NCBI GenBank assembly: GCA_036871055.1 | Contig: CP141893.1 | Coordinates: forward strand, 1,116,001 to 1,180,000 | From: Bisbaumannia sp015645095 | GTDB lineage: Bacteria; Pseudomonadota; Gammaproteobacteria; Pseudomonadales; Halomonadaceae | Length of the DNA stretch: 64,000 nt | Direction: 5' to 3' | Part shown: positions 44,449 through 51,956 of the stretch, in pieces | How the letters are laid out: each line of letters opens with the position of its first letter | Position numbering within the stretch: the first letter of the stretch is position 1 | Translations under genes and position numbers: made by a program | Notes under the pieces: generated by a model | Database searches by the model: none | What the model saw: the letters and a program-made list of their open reading frames with translations, nothing else | Told to the model about the DNA's origin: nothing

Positions 44449-45200
44449 TTCGAGTACAGGGACTCACCAAGCGTTTCGGCGACAGCCTGGTGCTGGACGC
44501 CATCGACCTGGAGATCCAGCAGGGCGAGATCATCGTGGTGATCGGGCCCTCGGGCACCGGCAAGTCGACCCTGCTGCGCTGCCTCAACTTCCTGGAGCGC
44601 CCCGATGCGGGCTACCTGGAGGTGGGCCAGCTGCGCCTCGATACCCAGCGGGCCAGCCGCCGCGAGATCCTCGCCCTGCGCCGCTGCACCGCCTTCGTGT
44701 TCCAGAACTATGCACTGTTCGCCAACAAGACCGCCCTGGAGAACATCGCCGAGGGGCTGATCGTGGTCAACCGCTGGCCCAGGGCCAAGGCCCATGCCCG
44801 GGCCCGGGAGATCCTCGAGCGCATCGGCCTGGCGGACAAGGCCGATGCCTACCCCGCTTCCCTGTCCGGGGGGCAGCAGCAGCGGGTGGGGATCGGTCGC
44901 GCCATGGCCGCCCAGGCCGAGGTGATCCTCTTCGACGAGCCCACCTCGGCGCTGGACCCGGAGTGGGTGGAGGAGGTGCTGGGGCTGATGAAGCAGCTGG
45001 CCGCCGAACGCCAGACCATGCTGGTGGTCAGCCACGAGATGGGCTTCGCCCGCGAGGTGGCGGACCGGGTGATCTTCATGGAGGGCGGGCGAATCGTCGA
45101 GCAGGGACCCCCGGCGCAGCTGTTCAGCGAGCCCCGGGACCCGCGCACCCGGGAGTTTCTGCGCAAGGTGCTGGCCGCCCAGCAGGCCGCCGTGCCCTGA
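44445..45200 (+). CDS. Polar amino-acid ABC transporter, ATPase
   Basis: 251-residue ATPase with Walker A GPSGTGKST, signature LSGGQQQRVGIGRA, Walker B VILFDEPTSALDPE and the H-loop VVSHEMGFA. It starts at ATG 44445 inside the permease stop codon, so translation is coupled. The longer frame reaching back to 43659 runs through the permease gene in another frame and is spurious. Confidence 0.95.
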   Translation: MIRVQGLTKRFGDSLVLDAIDLEIQQGEIIVVIGPSGTGKSTLLRCLNFLERPDAGYLEVGQLRLDTQRASRREILALRRCTAFVFQNYALFANKTALENIAEGLIVVNRWPRAKAHARAREILERIGLADKADAYPASLSGGQQQRVGIGRAMAAQAEVILFDEPTSALDPEWVEEVLGLMKQLAAERQTMLVVSHEMGFAREVADRVIFMEGGRIVEQGPPAQLFSEPRDPRTREFLRKVLAAQQAAVP

Positions 45201-45309
45201 CGCTTCCCTCGGCCATTCCCGCCGCCATCGCCAGGCACGGCGGGTCGCGGGATGGTCAGGGGGCGCCATGGCTGGGATAATAAGCGGATAGTCCAAGCGC
45301 GGAGTCATC

Positions 45310-45645
45310 ATGACGGTTCATCAGGAGCTCGATCACGCCCTGGAACGCCTCGAGGCGACCCTCAAGGCCGCCGACCTGTGGGCGGCGAGACGCCCGCCCG
45401 CGGCGGCCTTCGACAGCCAGCAGCCCTTCTGCGTCGATACCATGGAGCTACCCCAGTGGCTGCGCTATGTGTTCATCGCCCGGCTCTCCGCGGTGGTCGA
45501 GGCCGAGGGGCGGCTGCCGGCCAATTGCGAGGTGGCGCCCGCCGCCGAGATCTACCTCAAGCAGACCGGCGTCAGGGCCAGCACGCTGCTGCTGGTGGTC
45601 AAGGCCATCGAGGAGGTCGACCGGGTGATCAACGAGGCCGACTGA
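45310..45645 (+). CDS. yqcC: YqcC-family protein
   Basis: A 111-residue helical cytosolic protein of the YqcC/DUF446 family, function unknown. FDSQQPFCVDTMELPQWLRYVFIARL matches the E. coli YqcC core (FNSTQPFCMDTMEPLEWL). In E. coli yqcC lies beside the pseudouridine synthase truC; here it is followed immediately by a gamma-glutamylcyclotransferase gene. Confidence 0.88.
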   Translation: MTVHQELDHALERLEATLKAADLWAARRPPAAAFDSQQPFCVDTMELPQWLRYVFIARLSAVVEAEGRLPANCEVAPAAEIYLKQTGVRASTLLLVVKAIEEVDRVINEAD

Positions 45646-46146
45646 ATGCCTTACTATTTCGCCTACGGCAGCAACATGAATGCGGCTCGGGTAGCGGCGC
45701 GAATCGGGGAAACCCGGCGCGCCCTGGCCGGGGTGTTGCGGGATTACCGCCTGGCCTTCGACAAGGCCTCCCGGGTGCCGGGTATCGCCCACGCCAACGT
45801 GGTGGCGGCCCCCGGGGCCCGGGTGGAGGGGGCGCTGTTCGAGCTGATGGCGCCTGACCAGATCGAGGCCATGGATCCCTTCGAGGGCTATCCCCACGAC
45901 TATGAGCGCCGGCGCCTCTCCATTCATACCCTGGAAGGTCCCCGCGACGCCTGGGTCTATCTGGCCGCCCCCGGCACCACCGCCGAGCGGCTGCGCCCGG
46001 CCCGCGAGTACCTCGATCATCTGCTGGCCGGCGAGGCCTTCCTCAGCCGTGACTACCATGCCGAGCTGGCGCGGGTGGAGGCGGTGGCCGACCTGGACGA
46101 GATGACCCTGGCGCAGTTGGGGTTATCGCGGCATAGCCCCCGGTAA
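45646..46146 (+). CDS. Gamma-glutamylcyclotransferase family protein
   Basis: A 166-residue GGCT-like protein. The substrate loop is YFAYGSNMN at residues 4-12 and the catalytic glutamate is in DPFEGYPHDY. Such enzymes release 5-oxoproline from gamma-glutamyl compounds. The ATG follows the yqcC stop with no gap, so the two are co-translated. Exact substrate unknown. Confidence 0.88.
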   Translation: MPYYFAYGSNMNAARVAARIGETRRALAGVLRDYRLAFDKASRVPGIAHANVVAAPGARVEGALFELMAPDQIEAMDPFEGYPHDYERRRLSIHTLEGPRDAWVYLAAPGTTAERLRPAREYLDHLLAGEAFLSRDYHAELARVEAVADLDEMTLAQLGLSRHSPR

Positions 46147-46168
46147 CCCCCATTGTTCCCCAACGACT

Positions 46169-46193
46169 CGGGCCCGCCAACATGGCGGGCCCG
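46169..46193. terminator. Bidirectional hairpin between the GGCT and ompW-like genes
   Basis: CGGGCCCGCC (46169-46178) pairs with GGCGGGCCCG (46184-46193) over 5 bases. There is no U run, but it lies between converging genes and probably ends both transcripts. Confidence 0.65.
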
Positions 46194-46209
46194 ATGCGTT
46201 GGGGGCTGA

Positions 46210-46836
46210 CTAGTAGCGGAAGCTGATGCCACCCATCACCACCCAGGGGTCGATGCTGACGGTGCCGATGGGGGTGCCATCGAGGCTCGCATCGGTGTCG
46301 ATATCGATATACCAGGCCGCGGCGTTGAGCGCCCAGTGCTCGTCGATCAGCAGGTCCACCCCCAGCTGGCCGGCGGCGCCCCAGGAGCTCTCCAGGTTCA
46401 GGTCGCCCAGGGCGCTGGACTCGCTGGAGAAGCGGGTGTAGTTGATGCCGGCCCCCACATAGGGCTGGACGCGCCAGTCGGTACCGCCCAGCGGATAGTA
46501 CTGCAGGGTCAGGGTCGGCGGCAGGTGCTTGGTGGAGGCCAGGTTCTGCCCATTGAGGTTGATGTCGTGCTCGAAGGGCAGGGCCGCGAGCAGCTCCACG
46601 CCCAGGTTGTCATGGAAGCGGTAACCCAGGGTGAAGGCGAAGCCGTTCTCGTCCTGCACATCGGCGGCGAAGGCGCCGCCTGCCAGGCTACCGTTATCGC
46701 TCTTGGGGGCCACCTTGGCGATCCCCAGTCGGGTAAAGAAGTCGCCGGCGCCATAGGCCAGGGCCTGGGTGCTGGTCATCAGGGTGGCGGCGGCCAGGCC
46801 GCCGGCGAGCAGGGAAACCAAAGGGGACTTGCGCAT
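46210..46836 (-). CDS. OmpW-family outer-membrane protein (copy 1)
   Basis: 208-residue precursor with a signal peptide ending near ALA-YGAG and an eight-stranded barrel ending in the outer-membrane signature FRY. GYRFHDNLGVELLAALPFEHDI, QYYPLGG and QPYVGAGINYTRFSSE are OmpW hallmarks. OmpW channels pass small hydrophobic molecules and respond to salt and redox in other species. It is more divergent than copies 2 and 3, which lie 1.6 kb away beyond brnQ. Confidence 0.88.
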   Translation of the reverse strand: MRKSPLVSLLAGGLAAATLMTSTQALAYGAGDFFTRLGIAKVAPKSDNGSLAGGAFAADVQDENGFAFTLGYRFHDNLGVELLAALPFEHDINLNGQNLASTKHLPPTLTLQYYPLGGTDWRVQPYVGAGINYTRFSSESSALGDLNLESSWGAAGQLGVDLLIDEHWALNAAAWYIDIDTDASLDGTPIGTVSIDPWVVMGGISFRY

Positions 46837-46958
46837 GCTGAGCTCCGTTATCGGTGAAAGCCTATGACGACAAGGCTACCCGGCCGGGCGACGGCGAATC
46901 TTGATCCAGAACAAGGCCGCCACCCGACGCAGTTGATCCAGCGCAAGTTTCCGAGCGA

Positions 46959-48278
46959 TCAGGCCTCCTGGGGGCGTTGGCGGCGGCCCCGGGCGAGGCC
47001 CAGCAGGGTGCCGAGCAGTGCCGGTAGCAGCCAGCCGAAGCTGGTCGCGCCGAAGGGCAGGTGGCCCTGTAGCGTCTGGGCACCGTCTGCCAGGCCGGGC
47101 AGGTCGCTGATCACCAGGCCGTCCAGCAGGCTGGCGGCCAGAGTCAGGCTCAGGGCCCAGCCGAAGACCCGCGGGGCATCGGCGAGCCAGGGGCGAATCA
47201 GCGACAGCAGAATCAGCACGATGGCCGGCGGATAGAGGGCCACCAGCACCGGGATCGAGACCTGGATCAGGGTGTCCAGGCCCTGGTTGGCCACCAGGAT
47301 GGCGAAGGCGCCCATGCCGACCACCAGCCAGCGATAGGAGAGCCGCGGCCAGAGGCGATGGAAGTACTCGCCACAGGCGGTCAGCAGGCCCACGGCGGTG
47401 GTCAGGCAGGCCAGGGTGATCACCGCCGCCAGCAGCACCGGGCCCCAGGGGCCGAAGAGCGCCGCCACATAGGTGGGGATCAGCTCGCCGCTGCCGGCCG
47501 CGGCGGCCACGTCGTGGCTGGTGGCCCCCATATAGGTCAGCGGCAAGTAGACGGCGGCCAGGCAGGCGGCGGCGATCAGGCCGGCACCCAGGGTGTAGCG
47601 GGCGACCAGGCGGGGATCCTCGACGCCACGGTCGCGAATGGCGGTGACGATCAGGATGCCGAAGACCAGGGAGGCCAGGGTGTCCATGGTCAGGTAGCCA
47701 TTGCGGAAGCCCTCGGCGAAGGGAGTCGCCTGCCAGGCTCCCTGAGGCTCGCCAAGCGGTCCCTGGGGGGCGATCAGGGTGCCGAGGGCGATGACGCCCA
47801 GCAGCAGGATCAGCAGTGGCGTGATCCACTTGCCGATGATATCCATCAGGCGTCCCGGCATCAGTGCCAACAGGGTGGCCAGGCCGAAGAAGAGTAGCGA
47901 GTGCAGTGCCAGGCCGGTGTCCCCGGCGAGCGGAACGAAGGGGCGCATGCCCATCTCGAAGGCCACGGTCCCGGTGCGCGGCAGGGCGAAGAGGGGGCCG
48001 ATGGCCAGGTAGATGCCCAGGCCGAAGAGCAGGGCGGCCAGGCGAGGCAGGGGCGCGGTCAGGGTCTCGAGACCGCCGCCGACCCGGGCCACGGCGAGGA
48101 TGCCCAGCAGCGGCAGCCCCACGGCGGTGGCCAGGAAGCCCATAGCGGCGGGCCAGAAGGCGGTACCGGCACCGACGCCCACCTGGGGCGGGAAGATGAT
48201 ATTGCCGGCCCCGAGGAAGAGCGCGAAGGTCATGAACCCCAGCGCCAGCAGTTCGAGGCCGGAGAGGCGTGTTTTCAC
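46959..48278 (-). CDS. brnQ: Branched-chain amino acid:cation symporter BrnQ
   Basis: Inner-membrane LIVCS transporter for leucine, isoleucine and valine driven by Na+ or H+. From GTG 48278 it has 439 residues, the E. coli BrnQ length, starting KTRLSGLELLALGFMTFALF with the FLGAGNIIFPP signature. About 12 transmembrane segments are visible. A longer open frame to 48464 has no family support. Confidence 0.92.
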   Translation of the reverse strand: MKTRLSGLELLALGFMTFALFLGAGNIIFPPQVGVGAGTAFWPAAMGFLATAVGLPLLGILAVARVGGGLETLTAPLPRLAALLFGLGIYLAIGPLFALPRTGTVAFEMGMRPFVPLAGDTGLALHSLLFFGLATLLALMPGRLMDIIGKWITPLLILLLGVIALGTLIAPQGPLGEPQGAWQATPFAEGFRNGYLTMDTLASLVFGILIVTAIRDRGVEDPRLVARYTLGAGLIAAACLAAVYLPLTYMGATSHDVAAAAGSGELIPTYVAALFGPWGPVLLAAVITLACLTTAVGLLTACGEYFHRLWPRLSYRWLVVGMGAFAILVANQGLDTLIQVSIPVLVALYPPAIVLILLSLIRPWLADAPRVFGWALSLTLAASLLDGLVISDLPGLADGAQTLQGHLPFGATSFGWLLPALLGTLLGLARGRRQRPQEA

Positions 48279-48393
48279 GGGAAGGGTACCTACTACGTGG
48301 AGAACGATCGACGTTCGGGTGACTTGGCGGTCGATATTATCCCGCAATAGGGAATGGCTAGCAAAAATTGCGACGGCCAGGGGGAAACGACAA

Positions 48394-48415
48394 CGCCGGG
48401 CCCGAGGGCCCGGCG
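48394..48415 (-). terminator. Hairpin after OmpW copy 2
   Basis: CGCCGGGCC (48394-48402) pairs with GGCCCGGCG (48407-48415) over 4 bases. On the minus strand it is followed by TTGTCGTTTCCCC. It separates the porin gene from brnQ. Confidence 0.65.
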
Positions 48416-48438
48416 TGGGGATGCGCAGGGAGTGAGGT

Positions 48439-49062
48439 CTAGAAGCGCAGGGTAAAGCCCCCACCGATGGTCAGCGGGTCCAGGCGCGCCTTGCCGAGGT
48501 TCTCGCCCTCGTAGGAGACCCGGGTGCGCACGTCGGCGTAGTTGACCGACCCGTTGAGCAACAGGTTGTCGGTGATGGCCAGGTCGATGCCGGCCTGGCC
48601 CACGGCGCTGTAGGAGCGACGCATATCGACGCCTTCCGGCTCGCCGGAGAAGGTCGTGTAGTTGAGGCCGCCGCCGACATAGGGCTGAACCCGGGAGTCG
48701 AGGCCGCCCAGGGGGTAGTAGTTGGCCATCAGGTTGACGGGCAGGCGGCGGAAGCTGCCCTCGAAGCCTACCGGGCCACCGATCGCCACGTCATGCTTGA
48801 CCCGTTGGCTGCCGGCGAGCTCGATGCCGAAGTTATCGTGGAAGAGGTAGCCCAGGCCGTAGGTGAAACCGCGGCCATCGCGGATATCCAGCCCGGTCTG
48901 GAAGTTGCCCGGATCGACCAGGTCGATGCTGGAGCGGGAGTCGGTCTTGGCGAAGCCGCCGCGCACGAAGACGTCGCCGGCGCTGTAGGCCAGGGCGGAC
49001 TGGGCGGCGAGGGTCAGGGTAGCGGCGGTGACCGCGCTGGCGAGCCACTTGGCATTGCTCAT
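48439..49062 (-). CDS. OmpW-family outer-membrane protein (copy 2)
   Basis: 207-residue precursor with a signal peptide ending ALAYS, a GLGYLFHDNFGIEL barrel strand, QPYVGGGLNYTTFSGEPEG and a terminal phenylalanine (GGGFTLRF). It is closely related to copy 3: LAITDNLLLNGSVNYADV is identical in both, so they arose by tandem duplication. AGGAGG upstream of ATG 49062 is a strong ribosome site. Confidence 0.88.
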   Translation of the reverse strand: MSNAKWLASAVTAATLTLAAQSALAYSAGDVFVRGGFAKTDSRSSIDLVDPGNFQTGLDIRDGRGFTYGLGYLFHDNFGIELAGSQRVKHDVAIGGPVGFEGSFRRLPVNLMANYYPLGGLDSRVQPYVGGGLNYTTFSGEPEGVDMRRSYSAVGQAGIDLAITDNLLLNGSVNYADVRTRVSYEGENLGKARLDPLTIGGGFTLRF

Positions 49063-49178
49063 CGGGGGTTCCTCCTTGAAGTTCGGCCGAGGTGGCCACG
49101 AGCATTGGGATGGCCCAAGGGTAAAGGGGAATCTCCGACGCCTCGAGACGTCGATGCCGACGTCACGGGTAAGAAAAA

Positions 49179-49207
49179 GCCGACGCCGCCCCGAGGGCGG
49201 CGTCGGC
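49179..49207 (-). terminator. Strong terminator after OmpW copy 3
   Basis: GCCGACGCCGCCC (49179-49191) pairs with GGGCGGCGTCGGC (49195-49207); on the minus strand TTTTTC follows. This isolates copy 3 from copy 2, so each porin gene probably has its own promoter. Confidence 0.85.
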
Positions 49208-49228
49208 GAGCAAGGGCTCAGGCCAGGC

Positions 49229-49837
49229 TTAGAAGCGCAGGGTGATACCGCCGCCGATGGTCACCGGGTCGACCTTGGCGGTGCCCAGGCGTTCGCCGTC
49301 GGTGGTGCTGAGGCGAGTCTCCACGTCGGCGTAGTTGACGGAGCCATTGAGCAGCAGGTTGTCGGTGATGGCCAGGTCGACGCCGACTTGCCCCACGGCG
49401 CCATAGGAGCGACGGGCATCGAGGCCTTCGGGCTCGCCGGAGAAGCGCGTGTAGTTGAGGCCGGCCCCCACATAGGGCTGGACGCGGGAGTCCAGGCTAC
49501 CCATGGGGTAGTAGTTGACCATCAGGTTGATGGGCATGCGATCGATGCTGCCGATGGCGTCACCACCCAGGGTCAGGTCATGCTCGAACTTCTCGCTGCC
49601 GCTCAGCTCCACCCCCAGGTTGCCATAGAACATATAGCCCAGGCCGTAGGTGAAGCCGCGCTCGTTGGCGATATCCAGGCGCTCTCCGGCCACGTCACCA
49701 TTGTTGGAACGGGGCTCGCTCTGGGCGATGCCGCCGCGGACGTAGAAGTCGCCGGCTTCGAAGGCAAGGGCCGTCTGGCTGGCCAGCAGGCTGGCGCCGA
49801 GGAGGGTAGCGGTGACGAGGCGGGGCATCAGGGTCAT
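49229..49837 (-). CDS. OmpW-family outer-membrane protein (copy 3)
   Basis: 202-residue precursor, signal peptide ending ALA-FEAGD, barrel segments GLGYMFYGNLGVEL and QPYVGAGLNYTRFSGEPEG, terminal GGGITLRF. Nearest relative in the window is copy 2. The upstream gap (49838-50112) has an A+T-rich stretch with an AACACTGTT dyad, a possible regulator site; OmpW is FNR-controlled in E. coli, but I see no FNR box. Confidence 0.88.
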   Translation of the reverse strand: MTLMPRLVTATLLGASLLASQTALAFEAGDFYVRGGIAQSEPRSNNGDVAGERLDIANERGFTYGLGYMFYGNLGVELSGSEKFEHDLTLGGDAIGSIDRMPINLMVNYYPMGSLDSRVQPYVGAGLNYTRFSGEPEGLDARRSYGAVGQVGVDLAITDNLLLNGSVNYADVETRLSTTDGERLGTAKVDPVTIGGGITLRF

Positions 49838-50112
49838 GGGAGTCTCCTTACGTTTCGATCTCGAGCCATCAGGGGCTCATTCATTCTACAAGAGCAGTAT
49901 AGAAAACACTGTTCTTTTCTGCAGCTAGAAAATCCCTATCGATGTCATAGAGTGTATTGCCGCGGTTTATCGAGGCCAATTTTCTAATTTGGCTTCATTC
50001 TGGTGAGTCGGCGTTGCTTTTGTGTATAAGTGTTGTATCGCAATATCGCTCGCCCTCCGGGCGGGATTCTTCTTTACTGGGGAAGAGCCCGGTCGAGGGC
50101 AAGGAGGTGAAC

Positions 50113-50379
50113 ATGAGGCATTCCATGGCGGCGCTGGGCGTCTCCGCTCTCTTGGCCATGGGGCTGCTCTGGCAGCCTCAGGTGATCGGCGCCCTGCCTT
50201 GGCCGTGGCGGCTGGCGATGGTAGCACTGGGGGCCTGGGCCCTTGGGATAGGCTTTATGGTCGGGGTCGGCCTGCGTCCGATCGGGGGCTGGGGACGGCG
50301 CCTGTTGGGAGAGCCGCTGTGCTGGCCCTTGCTCGGGAGCTTCACGGCGCTGTGGTTGCTGTTGGCGCTCTTCGCTTGA
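50113..50379 (+). CDS. Small membrane protein with a perfect Shine-Dalgarno
   Basis: An 88-residue hydrophobic protein, MRHSMAALGVSALLAMG onward, with two or three predicted transmembrane helices (about 5-22, 30-52, 68-87) and no recognised family. AAGGAGGTGA at 50101-50110, fully complementary to the 16S end, fixes the start and argues for high translation. It is alone between the divergent porin gene and the converging putP. Function unknown. Confidence 0.72.
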   Translation: MRHSMAALGVSALLAMGLLWQPQVIGALPWPWRLAMVALGAWALGIGFMVGVGLRPIGGWGRRLLGEPLCWPLLGSFTALWLLLALFA

Positions 50380-50388
50380 GGCAGGAAC

Positions 50389-50420
50389 GGCATCGGGCCG
50401 CCCTGGGGCGGCCCGATGCC
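50389..50420. terminator. Bidirectional terminator between the small membrane gene and putP
   Basis: GGCATCGGGCCGCCC (50389-50403) pairs perfectly with GGGCGGCCCGATGCC (50406-50420) over 2 bases, a 15-bp stem between converging genes. Confidence 0.8.
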
Positions 50421-50442
50421 GTGGAGGCTTCGAGACGGTCGA

Positions 50443-51921
50443 TCAGCCCTGCTTGATGGCGTCGAACTCGTCGGTGATCTCCTTGGAGGGCTCGGCAGTC
50501 GCCAGGCTCGCCACCACGATGGCGATATAGGCGAAGATGACGCCCGGGACGATCTCGTAGAGGTCGAAGAGGCCGCCGGAGAGCTCGGCCCAGACCACCA
50601 CGGTCACGCCGCCGACGATGATGCCGGCCAGGGCGCCCCACTGGTTCATGCGCCGCCAGAACAGCGACATGATCAGGGCCGGGCCGAAGGCGGCACCGAA
50701 GCCAGCCCAGGCATAGGCGACCAGGTCGAGGACGGTGGCCTCCGGGTTCAGCGCCAGCAGATAGGCGAGGACGGCGATACCCACCACGGCGAAACGACCC
50801 ACCCACACCAGTTCGTTCTGGGAGGCGTCCTTGCGGAACAGCGCCTTGTAGAAGTCATCGGTCAGCGCCGAGGAGGAGACCAGCAACTGGGAGTCGGCGG
50901 TGGACATGATGGCCGCCAGGATGGCCGCCAGCAGGATGCCGGCGATCACCGGATGGAAGATCAGGTTGACCATCACCATGAAGACGGTCTCGCCGTCGCC
51001 CAGTTCGCGGGAGACGAAGCCCACGCCCAGCAGGCCCACGGCGATCGAGCTGATCAGGGCGATCGCGGTCCAGCTCACGGCGATGGTACGGGCGGTGGGG
51101 ATATCGTCTTCGCTGCGAATGGCGGCGAAGCGAGCCAGGATGTGCGGCTGGCCGAAATAGCCCAGGCCCCAGGCCAGGGAGCTGACGATGCCGATCACCG
51201 ACAGGGTTTCGCCGGTGGAGGCGTCGCGGAACCAGGCCAGCATGTACTCGCTCTGCTCGGCCAGGGCGGCGCCGGCACCGCTGGTGCCTCCCAGGTCGGC
51301 GAAGGCGATGATCGGCACGATGGCCAGCGCCGCCGCCATCATCAGGCCCTGGATCAGGTCGGTCCAGGAGACCGCCAGGAAGCCGCCGATAAAGGTGTAG
51401 ACGATGATGGTCAGGGTGCCCACGGTGACGGCGATGCGGTAGTCGAAACCGAACACGGTCTCGAACAGGCGCCCGCCGGCGACCAGGCCGGAGCTGGTGT
51501 AGAAGAGGAAGAACACCAGGATAAAGATCGCCGAGATCACCCGCAGCAGCTGACTCTTGTCGCGGAAGCGGTTGGCGAAGAAGTCCGGCAGGGTCAGAGA
51601 GTCGCTGGCCCGGAAGGAGTAGATGCGCAGCGGCTTGGCGACGATCAGCCAGTTGAGCCAGGTGCCGATCAGCAGGCCGATGGCGATCCAGCTGGCCGAG
51701 ATGCCGCTGACATAGGCCGCCCCCGGCAGGCCCAGCAGCAACCAGCCCGACATGTCCGAGGCCCCGGCGGAGATCGCCGAGGTCCAGGGGCCCAGCGAGC
51801 GGCCCCCGAGGATATAGTCGGAGAGGTTGCTGGTGCGCTGGTAGGCGACGATGCCTATCCCCAGCATCGCCAGCAGGTAGACGGCGAAGGTAAAGCCGAT
51901 GGTGAGATTGCTCTGAACCAT
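50443..51921 (-). CDS. putP: Sodium/proline symporter
   Basis: SSS-family Na+/proline importer in the inner membrane, 492 residues with about 13 transmembrane segments. LGGRSLGPWTSAISAGASDMSGWLLLGLPG is the classical Na+-binding TM2 region, and GGFLAVSWTD is also typical. It lies 35 bp downstream of putA on the same strand, so uptake and breakdown of proline are co-expressed. In halophiles it may also feed osmoprotection. Confidence 0.96.
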   Translation of the reverse strand: MVQSNLTIGFTFAVYLLAMLGIGIVAYQRTSNLSDYILGGRSLGPWTSAISAGASDMSGWLLLGLPGAAYVSGISASWIAIGLLIGTWLNWLIVAKPLRIYSFRASDSLTLPDFFANRFRDKSQLLRVISAIFILVFFLFYTSSGLVAGGRLFETVFGFDYRIAVTVGTLTIIVYTFIGGFLAVSWTDLIQGLMMAAALAIVPIIAFADLGGTSGAGAALAEQSEYMLAWFRDASTGETLSVIGIVSSLAWGLGYFGQPHILARFAAIRSEDDIPTARTIAVSWTAIALISSIAVGLLGVGFVSRELGDGETVFMVMVNLIFHPVIAGILLAAILAAIMSTADSQLLVSSSALTDDFYKALFRKDASQNELVWVGRFAVVGIAVLAYLLALNPEATVLDLVAYAWAGFGAAFGPALIMSLFWRRMNQWGALAGIIVGGVTVVVWAELSGGLFDLYEIVPGVIFAYIAIVVASLATAEPSKEITDEFDAIKQG

Positions 51922-51956
51922 GTCGAGATCCTTCTATGGGTTATTGTTGGTCGTGG

